A stretch of 64,000 nucleotides of DNA. Origin: Aurantiochytrium sp. KH105. Lineage: Eukaryota > Sar > Bigyra > Thraustochytrida > Thraustochytriidae. Shown here in pieces: positions 10,402 to 20,257 of the stretch. The first letter of the stretch is position 1. Each line of letters begins with the position of its first letter. The position numbers were made by a program, and so were the translations under genes. The notes under the pieces are model-generated. The model made no database searches. It was not told the DNA's origin and saw only the letters and a program-made list of their open reading frames with translations. The DNA lies in assembly GCA_003116975.1 (NCBI GenBank), contig BGKB01000016.1:623127-687126 (forward strand). Direction: 5' to 3'.

Positions 10402-10476
10402 GCGATTTTTTCGGGAAGAAGCGATCTTTCCGGAAGAAAGCGATCTTTTCCGGGGAAAAGCGATCTTTTCCGGAGC
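10402..10476 (+). repeat. Four-unit 19-20-bp direct repeat upstream of LRR-kinase-TIR gene
   Basis: Units begin at 10402, 10421, 10440 and 10460, each GCGAT-T-rich-CGG followed by a GAA/AAA-rich part. The array ends about 110 bp upstream of the start codon at 10585, so a promoter or leader role is possible. Confidence 0.75.
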
Positions 10477-10584
10477 GATCGATCTTCAAGGCAAGCCTTC
10501 ATCCCTTTGTTCATAATCAAGCAAACGTATCAGCTTAGTGGTGCTCAAGCAAGCTTTCAAGGTGCTTGAGGATCAAGCAGCAAG

Positions 10585-13500
10585 ATGACCAGCGTCAGCG
10601 AGGAGCACCTTGCGAGGACTGAGCAGGCCAAGAGCGACCTGCCCGAGTCTGAAGATGGGCTGACGGTTCGTGCGGAATGTGAAGACATCGACAACACGTC
10701 GAGGATGCTCGGTGTCAATAAGAAAATGTATTGCGAGCCTCGCTGCGCAAAAGTCGAAGAGCAGGCCAAGGTTGAGCAGGCGACTACAGGACGGCACATT
10801 TGGTCCGGGGCCGGCGAGGAAGCCCCAAAACGCGTGGAATGTACATCTATCCTTGTGGGCGCCGCAAACCAAGAAGAGCACGAGCGCGTTGAAGTGGGCT
10901 TCAGAACGCTCGGTCTCCTCGAGGCTTCCTCTGTTGATTCAAATCGCGAGATCTTCGACGATGTAGTGCAAATTGTCGAGTACAACATCCCTTGGATGGT
11001 TGGCCTGGATCTGAGCCGCAATGGGCTTGCGGCCAACATCGAATCTGTGCCTGCCCAGCATCCTCAAACAGAAACCTTTGAGGATGGCACTCGAGCAGGC
11101 GCTGCGTCGCAGTCTCTGCAGGCCAATGACGCACCAGGAAAAGAATCGCGACTTGTTTCGCCGCAGCCTTGCTCTGGCCAGCAACCCTTACGCCCCGGCG
11201 TTCTGCGCATGATCAAGCTTGCAAACGCTCTCAAGCTCAATCACCATCTCGTCTTTCTCAACCTCGGTGGCAGCGGTTTGGGCAATGACTTGAAGAAGGA
11301 AGAGCCGCACTCCTCTGCCGAGCGCAACAACGCCCCGGGGAATATTGGTCGCACGAGTCTCGATGAACTCCTTTGTGCTCTCCGGGGCAACAAGACCCTC
11401 ACAAAGCTGCAACTTTACAATAATGGGCTCGGGTCCATTGGCGCCAAAGTTGTGGCAAGCTTTCTCAAGCAAGCGGACTGTTTCGTGCAGGTGCTGAGCC
11501 TCCGAAATAACGTCATTGGCGCAGAGGGTGGAATCGCTCTCGGCGATTCTCTCCGCAAGAACACGTCTCTGCGCGCCCTCGATCTTGGCATGAACGCGAT
11601 TGGCGATGCAGGTTGCCGCGAAATCTGCAGTGCACTCGCTGCCACCAAGTCCCAGTCGAATTTGAAACTGCTCTCGCTGTTTTTCAATAACTTGACGGAA
11701 AAGAGCGACGACTGTTTGCGTACTTTGTTCGAGCACTACAAGAACCTCGAGGTTCTCGACCTTGCCGTCAACGTCATCGGGGAAAGAGGAGGTCTGTCCA
11801 TTGCACATCCTTTCACCATGACAAATGATCTGCTTTCCATCAACCTCTTCAACAATCAAATTGGCGACGCCGCGGCCATTGAGCTCTTGGAAGCACTGCT
11901 GAAGCGTGGCAAAGATATGAAGTTGGTGCATCTTGGTCGCAACAAGCTCACAGAAGACTGCGTGGATGCAATCTGTGATCTTGTTCGCGTGTGCAAGGTG
12001 GACGAGCTCAACTTGAAACGCAATGCGCTCAAGATGGGGATGCAAAAGATCATTACGGCGCTCGAGGAGCCGGACAACTTTAAAGTTTCCAAGCTTATCC
12101 TCATCAAAACCATTGGCGATCAGAGCCCGACGTCGGACGAGCGTAGAGAGTACACCAAATTGGCGGCTCACTTTATCGATGTGGCGCTCTGCATGTCAGA
12201 CTACGATATCGACATTCGCGAGAATACCTTTGGGTCCATCTGCGAGGAGCTGGTTCCAGTGCTCGCAAAATGCAAGCCTCGTGAGGGAGCGCAGCACATT
12301 GCCAAGGTGCTTTTTAACGCCGACGAGGTAGGATTTTGGAGCGAGAACAATGCCCCGCGATCTTTCCGATGGACCTCCAAAGCCTTCAAGATGGTGAAGC
12401 AAAACTCGAGACTTCTTGCATCGTGCATCACAGCCATGATCACGCACCTGCACAAGGGCAACTATAGCGACTGGGCGCACATGTCCATTTGGACGGCATC
12501 AGAGGCTCCGGCACCTTGCTCGCATCCTCTTCAAAGACACGACTCCTCGTTTACTGGGCCATTTGGCCAGGATTGCGCTGCGGAGGATGATGCCTGGGCC
12601 GATGAAGTGCATTCGCCTGGGTCGACGCTTGGCTCCGAAACGAAGCAAGAGCACGGGTCCATGATCCATCATATTTTCGCGCAAAAAAGCTCGCTCATGA
12701 ACATGATGAAGATCATGAAAAAGATCACGCGAAACAACCACTCGCTCATGACTGGACTCTTCAACTACAAGGACAAACGAGGCCGCTCTCTGCGATCAAT
12801 CGTGCGCGCCTGTGAAGGTACGGAGCTTCGCGACTGGGCTCTGACGCATGGGGTCTATCTCGGGCGTTATCAAGTGGTCAAGGGCGCTCCTGCCCACCTG
12901 AGTCAAAATTGTGTGGTCTTCTTTGCGAACGATCTTCGCGACAACAGCAAATCCGTTGCAATCAAGGTGATGGAGGACCAAAAGGAATTTGACCGCGAGC
13001 TGCGTGCGCGCGGGATCGAATACAACAGAGACATGCCTCGCGACGAGCTCATCACAGATCTAGATCTAGACCAGCGTCATTACAAGTACACGATGAAGAT
13101 CCGTGCGCTCCACGTGGAGGACAAGTGCATCATCATGACCAGAGCAAACTATACCCTCTTTGGCTTCATGAACTCGGAGTATCTTGCCGGGCCCGACGCA
13201 TGCGGAATCCGAACTGTCGCTTGGTACCTTGCTCACGCGATCGCCGAACTGCACAAACAAAACATTGTGCATGGCGACATCAAGCCACGCAATGTGATTC
13301 TGAGGTCGTCCGTCTCAACCGAGCGCTTCTTCACTGACAAGGGCACCTTTGACAAGAGCTTTTGGAGCGAGAGTCGTCGGTGCAAGTACAATAAGACCCC
13401 GGCTGCTCCATCGAGGGACGTCGAGGACAGCTTGAACGAAGACGGGGCGAGGTGGAATCTCATCGATATGGACTCAGCAACGCCCAAAGAGGAACGCTTT

Positions 13501-15282
13501 GACGCCAACACCAAGTGCAGCTCGGGATACATCCCCCCGGAGGCAGCCAGAATTCTTTTCTTGTCCCAAGAGTGCACGGGTACGGGCCCCAACACGTTTT
13601 GGTACGAGGCCAGCGATGACGACGCCAATTCTGGTCGCGACAGGCGACATGACCGCGACGAGTTACGGAGCTGCGACAAGTCGCAATTTGATGTGTGGAG
13701 TTTTGGCGTGGTCTTGTACGAGCTTCTCAGCGGGACACCACTTTTTCTCATGGAACGAAACACGGACAACCTCGTGACCCGCGTCGAAAGAGCAGAGCTG
13801 ATAAATTGGATTGGTCTCGACGACGAGCGCGACAAGAGACTGGGCCAACATGAGGATGGCCGAGACCTTGTTCGCCGATGCCTCGTGGGCGTTTCAAGCC
13901 AGCGCATCACTATTGAGGATGTTCTTCGCCACCCCTTTATCATTCGTGGGAAGCCAGCCAAAGTCGAGACGGCGGACCCAACGCCATTGGAGCCCAGCAA
14001 CGACTTACTGCCTCGATACCACTTTTTCCTAAGTCACGTTCAACGGGAGGCGTCTGAGATCGTCCAAAAACTGGATCTTCATTTGCGAGCAAAGCGTGCG
14101 TACACCTGGGTCGACGTGAATGCTGACATTGTGACATTGCCCGGGATGTACGAAGGCATTGCGCTTTCCAAAAGGTTTGTCTTTATCCTCACGCGCTCAG
14201 CACTCTTTCGTCCGTTCTGTCTACTTGAGCTAGCACGGGCCATTGAACTCAAAAGGGACGTCATCTTCATCAAGGAGGATGATTTGAGGTATCCACACTG
14301 GAACACAGCATGCACGCCCTGGTCCTCTCGCAATCAAGACTGCGAGCAAGCTGAAGATGACGAGCTAACGTGGAGGACGGAGAACGATTTCAAGTGGGAC
14401 TTTACCGAAGCCATCGAGCGAAGGCATGTACCTGGACCCCAGAAAAGGAGTGAATTTATCAATGTGGCCACTCGAGAATTCAAGATTAACATGCAAAACC
14501 TGCGGAAAGAAGTTCAATTGAAGAAGAAACTCCAGCGTGCCCTCAAGCTGGTGAGGAATTACTGCTTCAAGTATGGTGAGGAGAAGGTCCTCGTCTACCG
14601 GCGGCGAAAGTTCGAAACGGATGCTGTGGCTAAACAACTGATGCGGATTTCGGGCTTTGTGCCTCCGGAGCTCTTGAGCTCGAGCGACGTCTGGCAAAAT
14701 CGGAGCGACGGTGCGCAGCAACACGCGCACGACAGCGAGACGCAAAAGGACATTGAGATTTTCGTGGTCTATGGCGGCGACAGTCCCGACGGAGAGCGCG
14801 CGGCAAAGCGCTATGAAATGTGCATGCAACCCTCCACGGCGCGCAACACGAGGCTGGTGAACTCTACGCGCTATCGCTTCATTGTCAGGCTTGACGAGAA
14901 TGGAGAAAAGCTGGCCGAGAGAAAGGAGCAGGAAACTCGAACCGGGCCGCAGCCAGACGCGGTGGTTCTTCTCATCTTGACGAACGGAATCTTTCACGTG
15001 CAAGGTCTCAGGGATTCCCTCAATTACTTTTGTGTCTCGCGACGCGTTCTCCCCATGCAAGTCGAGTCGGCCTGGAACTGGAGCGATGCCAAGAGGCTGG
15101 AGGAGTCGGCGGACGAGTTGGACAGGAAACTGCATGCCAATCTCTTTCTCACGGAGGAGGTTCTCTACTTTCGCAGCGAGATCTATGCGGAGGAGGCCGT
15201 GAACGAGGAGTACCAGCGCATTTTTCTCCATCGCGTCTTGCACGCGACATCAGCCGCAGCCGATGAATCATCCAAGCGCTAA
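10585..15282 (+). CDS. LRR-protein kinase-TIR multidomain receptor/signalling protein
   Basis: 1565 residues, intronless. Domains in order: an acidic N-terminal region (1-130); ribonuclease-inhibitor-type leucine-rich repeats (about 139-500) with recurring L-x-L-x-x-N-x-I/L-G; a helical linker; a protein kinase domain (about 757-1120) with VAIKVM, HGDIKPRN as catalytic loop, LIDMDSA in place of DFG, a PPE-like YIPPEA and FDVWSFGVVLYELLSG; then a TIR-like domain (about 1144-1290) beginning RYHFFLSHVQ, with WVDVNAD, MYEGIALSKRFVFILT and PFCLLELARA. The Glu of that last motif is where TIR NADases keep their catalytic glutamate. A C-terminal region (about 1300-1565) has no recognised family. No signal peptide or membrane span is seen, so it is probably cytosolic. 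The arrangement resembles innate-immune receptors, but ligand and output are unknown. Kinase inserts are acidic and probably disordered. Confidence 0.85.
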   Translation: MTSVSEEHLARTEQAKSDLPESEDGLTVRAECEDIDNTSRMLGVNKKMYCEPRCAKVEEQAKVEQATTGRHIWSGAGEEAPKRVECTSILVGAANQEEHERVEVGFRTLGLLEASSVDSNREIFDDVVQIVEYNIPWMVGLDLSRNGLAANIESVPAQHPQTETFEDGTRAGAASQSLQANDAPGKESRLVSPQPCSGQQPLRPGVLRMIKLANALKLNHHLVFLNLGGSGLGNDLKKEEPHSSAERNNAPGNIGRTSLDELLCALRGNKTLTKLQLYNNGLGSIGAKVVASFLKQADCFVQVLSLRNNVIGAEGGIALGDSLRKNTSLRALDLGMNAIGDAGCREICSALAATKSQSNLKLLSLFFNNLTEKSDDCLRTLFEHYKNLEVLDLAVNVIGERGGLSIAHPFTMTNDLLSINLFNNQIGDAAAIELLEALLKRGKDMKLVHLGRNKLTEDCVDAICDLVRVCKVDELNLKRNALKMGMQKIITALEEPDNFKVSKLILIKTIGDQSPTSDERREYTKLAAHFIDVALCMSDYDIDIRENTFGSICEELVPVLAKCKPREGAQHIAKVLFNADEVGFWSENNAPRSFRWTSKAFKMVKQNSRLLASCITAMITHLHKGNYSDWAHMSIWTASEAPAPCSHPLQRHDSSFTGPFGQDCAAEDDAWADEVHSPGSTLGSETKQEHGSMIHHIFAQKSSLMNMMKIMKKITRNNHSLMTGLFNYKDKRGRSLRSIVRACEGTELRDWALTHGVYLGRYQVVKGAPAHLSQNCVVFFANDLRDNSKSVAIKVMEDQKEFDRELRARGIEYNRDMPRDELITDLDLDQRHYKYTMKIRALHVEDKCIIMTRANYTLFGFMNSEYLAGPDACGIRTVAWYLAHAIAELHKQNIVHGDIKPRNVILRSSVSTERFFTDKGTFDKSFWSESRRCKYNKTPAAPSRDVEDSLNEDGARWNLIDMDSATPKEERFDANTKCSSGYIPPEAARILFLSQECTGTGPNTFWYEASDDDANSGRDRRHDRDELRSCDKSQFDVWSFGVVLYELLSGTPLFLMERNTDNLVTRVERAELINWIGLDDERDKRLGQHEDGRDLVRRCLVGVSSQRITIEDVLRHPFIIRGKPAKVETADPTPLEPSNDLLPRYHFFLSHVQREASEIVQKLDLHLRAKRAYTWVDVNADIVTLPGMYEGIALSKRFVFILTRSALFRPFCLLELARAIELKRDVIFIKEDDLRYPHWNTACTPWSSRNQDCEQAEDDELTWRTENDFKWDFTEAIERRHVPGPQKRSEFINVATREFKINMQNLRKEVQLKKKLQRALKLVRNYCFKYGEEKVLVYRRRKFETDAVAKQLMRISGFVPPELLSSSDVWQNRSDGAQQHAHDSETQKDIEIFVVYGGDSPDGERAAKRYEMCMQPSTARNTRLVNSTRYRFIVRLDENGEKLAERKEQETRTGPQPDAVVLLILTNGIFHVQGLRDSLNYFCVSRRVLPMQVESAWNWSDAKRLEESADELDRKLHANLFLTEEVLYFRSEIYAEEAVNEEYQRIFLHRVLHATSAAADESSKR

Positions 15283-16959
15283 GCATGTGACATGTATATA
15301 AATATCTAAAGAAGACCTTGCCGCGGCCGCTGCAGCCGCGCCGATCATTTATGAACTCCCATCGACCGCGTCAAAATGCTCGTCCGTATCAGTCTTGACT
15401 GCGCACCACGTGCCGCCCCACTCGCCTCGCAGTCAGCAGCAGCAGCAGCAGCAGCAGATCTCGACTTGATGTAAGGCTGCAGCGGAAGCCGAGGAGGAGG
15501 AGGAGGAGGATGAAACAACCTTTTTCCCCGACGCAGCCGTGGCAATACACTGCCAGCGGCTGCGACAGCAGAGCAGCGGCGCTATTCTTGAGTCTCCAGG
15601 AAGCCGCGGCGGGCCGCAGCCGCGCTCGACTGGCGTTCTCGAGATTGATGAGTCTCGCCCTTCCATGGCGGCTGCGCTGCGGGCCCCTGTCATCACTGCC
15701 ACATGCAGCTGCAGGTCGGCCCTTCCTTCTTCTGCTGCTGCTGTCAGTGTCAGGGTGATCGAGTCCCCATCATCAACATCTCCGTCCCTGATCAGCAGCA
15801 TCACTGGCTCTGATTGATCATCATCGTCGCCGTCGGCATTCTCATCATCGCCAGCAGTGCAGCAGGCAGCAGGCAGGCATCAGCGCGGAGGGCGCGCGAA
15901 CCGTGCTCGCAGGCGCCCCGAGCAGCGTCGAGAGCGTTCTGGCCGGCGACCGCTCCTCCCTCCGCGCGCGGCGTTCTCGCACCGCATCGCCGCTCTCGCC
16001 TCGCCTCGCCTCTGCCTGCCGCTCCCCGCTGCCGAGATCGGTTGGTCGGCCGCCGCACCGCTGCCGCCCGGCGCGAGTCAAGGACGCCGCGCACGCCGCG
16101 GCGCCCTGCTCCGCTCTGGTCTCCACGCAGCGCCGCGCAGCGCCGAGGGCGGAGCACGCGCGAGCGTCAGCGCGGGCATCCCGGCATCCTGGAACGCGGG
16201 AGCTGGGCCCCGCTTCCTTCCATCGTCGGTCAGGCAAGTCAGTCACATCGTCCGTCCGAATCGTCCCAAGTTCCGAGCCTCGCCTCGACGATGCCGTGGG
16301 CCGCGAGATGCAACGGCCTCGCCACCGCCTGCGTCGCGATGCACTGCGCTGCGCTGCATGGCGTTGCCTTGCCTTGCGCTGCCTTGCATGCTGTGCTGGG
16401 GCGCAGCGGCAGCGGCTGGACCGCCTTGGGCTGGGCGGTGGCGACATGACGCGGAGCCGCAACGCTCGCTTCGATCTCGTGCATGGCAGCGCGCAGATCT
16501 CGCGGCAGAGGCTGGATGTCATGCATGTGCATGTGCATGTCGCAGTCGCTGTCGCAGGCAGGAATGCCGCAGCAGAAGCGGTCTCGCACTGGCGCAGAGG
16601 CGCGGAGCGGAAGCACGCACGCCCGGTGCCACGCTCGCCTCGGAAGCGGCCGACGCACGGCGGAACAAAAGTCCAGGCCTCGAGGACCAACGCCCGTCCA
16701 TCCGTCTGTCCGGAGCTGCTGACGATGGCACGCGAGACGCTGACGAGTGACTGGACTGAGGCGGCAGCAGCAGCAGCAGCAGCAGCAGCAGGCGGGAGGC
16801 AGCGAGAAGGGAGGCGAATTCAGACGAGCAAATCTCGAACCCCAGCCCCGGCGGGAAGCTGATTCAGCCTTTGCGAAGGCAAGCACGACCGAATCAAGGT
16901 CGGCCCAAGAAGACCAAGACAAGACAAAAGACAAGAGACAAGAGACAAGACGAACCAAG
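15283..16959. other. Intergenic region upstream of OPT transporter
   Basis: No convincing gene. GC-rich frames on both strands translate to Arg/Ala/Ser-rich sequence without domains. A CAG tract (about 15433-15455), ATGTGCATGTGCATGT (about 16519-16540) and a CAG run (about 16764-16792) are visible; the last is in the leader of the transporter gene. Confidence 0.5.
16764..16792 (+). repeat. CAG trinucleotide repeat
   Basis: (GCA)n run in the presumed 5' leader of the OPT transporter. If the upstream in-frame ATG at 16747 were used it would encode a poly-Gln tail. Confidence 0.85.
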
Positions 16960-19068
16960 ATGACGGCGAATACCTTCGTCCCCTACGTGACCCACAATGA
17001 CTACCGCGAGATCACCGTGCGGGGCGTGGTGCTCTCCATCGTCCTCGCCGTGGTGCTCGGCGCCGCGAACGTGTACCTGGGCCTCTTGGTCGGCCTCACC
17101 GTGAGCGCGTCGATCCCCGCGTCCGTCATGTCCATGGCGGCGCTCAAGTGCTTCAAGGACTCGAACATTCTCGAAAACAACATTGTGCAGACTGCCGCCT
17201 CGGCAGGTGAGGCGCTCGCGGCCGCAGCCATCTTCACGCTGCCCGGCCTGGTGATCATGAACACGGAGCGCGACCTCGGCAACCCGACCTTTGCGGGCGT
17301 CGAGGGATGGGACTCTTTCCTGGGCGTCAACTACGCCTACGTGACCTTTTTGACCCTCTTTGGCGGCCTGCTTGGCATTGCCTATAGCATCCCCCTGCGG
17401 CGCGCGCTCCTGATGGAGATCGAACCGCCTCTCAAGTTCCCCGAGGGCGTGGCCACGGCGCAAGTGCTGCGCTCTGGTGAAAAGGGCGGCAACGCGGTAT
17501 ACGCTGTGGGCGCGGGAACCGCCCTCGGCACGCTCACCAAGCTCTTTGAGACTCTCGGCATGTACTCGCCTACGCTCGGCGTCGGCTGGCTGTACAAGAA
17601 CATGTACCCGAGCTACATTGGCCTCAACGTGTCCTCGGCGCTCTTTGGTGTCGGATACATTGTCGGGCCCAACGTCGGCACCGTCCTCTTCCTTGGCAGC
17701 ATGTGCCAGTACCTCATTATGATCCCGATCTCGGCCGTCATCAACGATCGCTGGAGCGAGGCCGAGTGGGACACGAGCTCCAATGGCGAGTTCAACGGCG
17801 CAAACGTGGCCAGCGCCGAGTTTGGCGAGGCTCGCTACGCCGGTATCGGCCTCATGGTTGTCGGTGGCATCTGGAGTCTGGTGAGCCTGCGCAGCGCGCT
17901 CATCACCAGCGTCAAGTTCGGCATTCGGCAGCTCCGCGGAACCCAGAACGAGGCGAACCAGGTTGAGAGCAGCACGAACTTGCCCGCGCGTCTGGACCAG
18001 GACTTCCCCTTCAAGATTACCCTTTTGATCATCGGCGGCACCATCGTGCCCCTCTACATTATCTTCTCTGCCTTTAGCGACAGCTGGGGACGCTGCCTGC
18101 TCATGGCTGTGGTGGTTGCCATTTTGTCCTTCCTCTTTGCCTCCGTCGCCGCATACATGGCCGGTCTCGTCGGATCTTCGAACAACCCGGTCTCCGGCGT
18201 CACGATCTCTTCGTCGCTCGTTATTTCTGCGCTCATCCTCGGCCTCTGGGGCTCGGACGATCCCATCGGACCCCCGACAGCCGTGATCATGTGCTGCGCT
18301 GTGGCCTCGGCGTGCGCCATTAGTGGCGATAACATGCAGGATCTCAAGGCCGGCTACCTTTTGGGCGCCACGCCGTGGAAGCAAGAGTTCGCGATGATTC
18401 TCGGTGTTTTTGTAACTTCTGTCGTCATTGCTCCCATCCTCGAGCTTCTTGACTCTGCATACACGCTGGGCATTGGTCTCGAGGCCCCGCAGGCCAGCAT
18501 CATTGCGACCATCCCTGTTGGCATTATCAACGGCACGCTCCCCTGGGCCTACATTGGTGTGGGTGCTGGCCTCGGTGTTGTTATTATTGCCCTCGACAAG
18601 ACGCTCGAGCGCTTCAACATCAACTTTCGCCTCCCCGTGCTCGCCTTTGCCGTCGCCTTTTATCTGCCCTGCACCTACCTGGTGCCCATCTTCATGGGCA
18701 GCATGCTGCACCTCATCGCGCGCACTTCCCCGGACGATAACGCCTCAGAGGGTGTACTTTATTGCGCTGGTTTGGTTGCAGGTGACTCGCTGTTCGGCAT
18801 TATTTCCGCCATTCCTATTGTCGCAAGCTCCAACGGTGACATCATGCGTGTCGTCGACTACGAAAAGTCCTGGCCTGCGCTGCTTCCGCTGGTTGCTATT
18901 CTCGCGAGCATCACGCTCGTGGCCAAATTCAGCCCCTTCACTGGCGGCTCCAAGAAGGGAATGAACACCGGCGCCGATCCTGCTGAGGCCAGTGCCGAAA
19001 CCGTGGTCCAGAAGAACGAGACTGTCAACCCGGAGGAGAATTCTCGGGATGAAATCTCTCAGATCTAA
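16960..19068 (+). CDS. OPT family oligopeptide/metal-chelate transporter
   Basis: About 702 residues from ATG 16960 (MTANTFVPYV). The frame is open to an ATG at 16747, but that adds only a poly-Gln and charged stretch of 71 residues, so the inner start is preferred. Family signs: an N-terminal TVRGVVLSIVLAVVLGAANVY-like first helix, a GLTVSASIPASVMS segment, the PPLKFPEGVATAQVL loop and a PTAVIMCCAVASACAISGDNMQDLK region typical of the bacterial/plant-YSL-like branch of OPT proteins. Fourteen to sixteen hydrophobic segments are visible. The family imports small peptides or metal-chelates by proton coupling; substrate and membrane cannot be told. Length is normal for the family. It stands alone, followed by the minus-strand zinc-knuckle gene. 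Confidence 0.88.
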   Translation: MTANTFVPYVTHNDYREITVRGVVLSIVLAVVLGAANVYLGLLVGLTVSASIPASVMSMAALKCFKDSNILENNIVQTAASAGEALAAAAIFTLPGLVIMNTERDLGNPTFAGVEGWDSFLGVNYAYVTFLTLFGGLLGIAYSIPLRRALLMEIEPPLKFPEGVATAQVLRSGEKGGNAVYAVGAGTALGTLTKLFETLGMYSPTLGVGWLYKNMYPSYIGLNVSSALFGVGYIVGPNVGTVLFLGSMCQYLIMIPISAVINDRWSEAEWDTSSNGEFNGANVASAEFGEARYAGIGLMVVGGIWSLVSLRSALITSVKFGIRQLRGTQNEANQVESSTNLPARLDQDFPFKITLLIIGGTIVPLYIIFSAFSDSWGRCLLMAVVVAILSFLFASVAAYMAGLVGSSNNPVSGVTISSSLVISALILGLWGSDDPIGPPTAVIMCCAVASACAISGDNMQDLKAGYLLGATPWKQEFAMILGVFVTSVVIAPILELLDSAYTLGIGLEAPQASIIATIPVGIINGTLPWAYIGVGAGLGVVIIALDKTLERFNINFRLPVLAFAVAFYLPCTYLVPIFMGSMLHLIARTSPDDNASEGVLYCAGLVAGDSLFGIISAIPIVASSNGDIMRVVDYEKSWPALLPLVAILASITLVAKFSPFTGGSKKGMNTGADPAEASAETVVQKNETVNPEENSRDEISQI

Positions 19069-19648
19069 ATGGAGGGAATCGTATCGGAAACCTCTCGCTC
19101 GCTCCATCCGTCGGTAAAGTATAACATATCTAACTTTGTGAGAGGAACAATTTCGGTCCATTGTAGAGCTTGTTTGGCAGGACGCAAGGCAGCTCAAACC
19201 GTTCCAGTGGCTGAGGACCGGGTCAAGCATGCGTGTCAGGTATCTACTTTGCGCGAATCAAAATCGCGCTTGCAAGAAGTCGTCACCCTCCTTGTACGCT
19301 AGGTTTGCGGACCAAAAGTCAAAGTTGCCGCCTGCACTATTTTGGAATGGTTTGCTCGTTTGTTCGTAAGAATGATGAGGGAGAAGGCTAATAGATCTTT
19401 TTACGAAAAAGAGAAGTTGGCGAGGCAAGCTGCTGCTGCAGCTGCTGCTGCTTGGCTGGGTCGCATCCTCGAGGCGAATGTACGCCTTCGCCAAATAGAC
19501 GCTCGAAGCGCGTGGGTCGCGCTTGCACCTTGTACGTTTTGCGCGACCCAGTCGATGATCGAATGAATCAAGCAATGGATGGATGGATGAGTGAAAGAGA
19601 GAGAGAGAGAGAAGAAAAAGAAGAAGTCAACCCATAATAGAGCGCGAA
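19069..19648. other. Convergent intergenic region
   Basis: 3' flanks of the OPT and zinc-knuckle genes. No gene seen. Contains a short CTG run (about 19430-19450) and a GA-rich stretch (about 19590-19625). Confidence 0.5.
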
Positions 19649-20127
19649 TCAGTTGGCGGCAACAGGCTGCAAGCAGGCGCTCTTGATGTGGCCAACGCGG
19701 CCGCAATTGTTGCAATCCTTTCCGCGATGGACGCACTCCTGCTTGGCATGTTTGGGAGATCCGCAGGCGCGGCACGAAGCTGTGCTTTGCAAGCATTTAG
19801 CGCGAGCATGACCAACCTGGAAGCAGTTGCTGCACTTCTTCTCCTTGAACGGGCAGTCGACCTTTTTATGGTCGCCGCCGCAGCCATAGCAGGCCTTAAA
19901 ACATTTGGCCTTGAGGTGGCCAGTCTCGCCGCAGATGCGGCATTCCTTGTCCTTGTGAGGGCAATCCACCTTTTTGTGGTTGCCGCCGCAGCCGCGGCAA
20001 TCGATCGTTTGCTGCTTGGAGGGCTTGTTGCCGAGGGGGCCCGCGGTCTCGCGGCGCTCTTTGCGACCACTTGCGCGCCTGCTCGGGCCAGAAGCGGCCT
20101 TTTGCTGCTGCTGCTTTTGCTGCTTTT

Positions 20128-20158
<31 letters not shown>

Positions 20159-20257
20159 TTGCTGTACCTGCTGCTTCTCCGCGGCCTGCTGCTTCTTCTT
20201 CTCGGCGCGGCTCAGAGCGGCGAGCTGGTCAAGCGACATGTCCAGCTTATGGCTCAT
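19649..20257 (-). CDS. Six-CCHC zinc-knuckle protein with N-terminal UAP56-binding-like motif
   Basis: 202 residues from ATG at 20257 (MSHKLDMSLDQ); the frame is open further upstream but that part runs through leader sequence. Residues 4-20 (KLDMSLDQLAALSRAEK) resemble the UAP56-binding motif of ALYREF and UIF (LDMSLDDIIKLN). A Gln-rich stretch follows (about 25-52), then a basic linker. Residues about 86-195 hold six zinc knuckles: canonical C-x2-C-x4-H-x4-C units (CRICGETGHLKAKC, CSNCFQVGHARAKC, CRACGSPKHAKQEC, CNNCGRVGHIKSAC) and two short C-x2-C-x3-H-x4-C variants (CRGCGGNHKKVDC, CYGCGGDHKKVDC) that alternate with canonical ones at the front. Zinc knuckles bind single-stranded RNA or DNA (CNBP-like). 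A nuclear mRNP/export adaptor role is inferred. Confidence 0.82.

Larger units (their letters stand above)
9542..10584. other. Divergent intergenic region with several simple repeats
   Basis: Lies between the Nudix gene (-) and the LRR-kinase-TIR gene (+). It holds a TTTGC/TTGCG tract (about 9568-9700), a CGACAG/GGGACGAGGACAG tract (about 9920-10010) and a four-unit 19-20-bp repeat (10402-10476). The apparent long ORFs on both strands are repeat translations. Confidence 0.5.

Noticed and set aside
16894-18711. Minus-strand ORF of 605 residues
   Set aside because: Antisense shadow of the OPT transporter.
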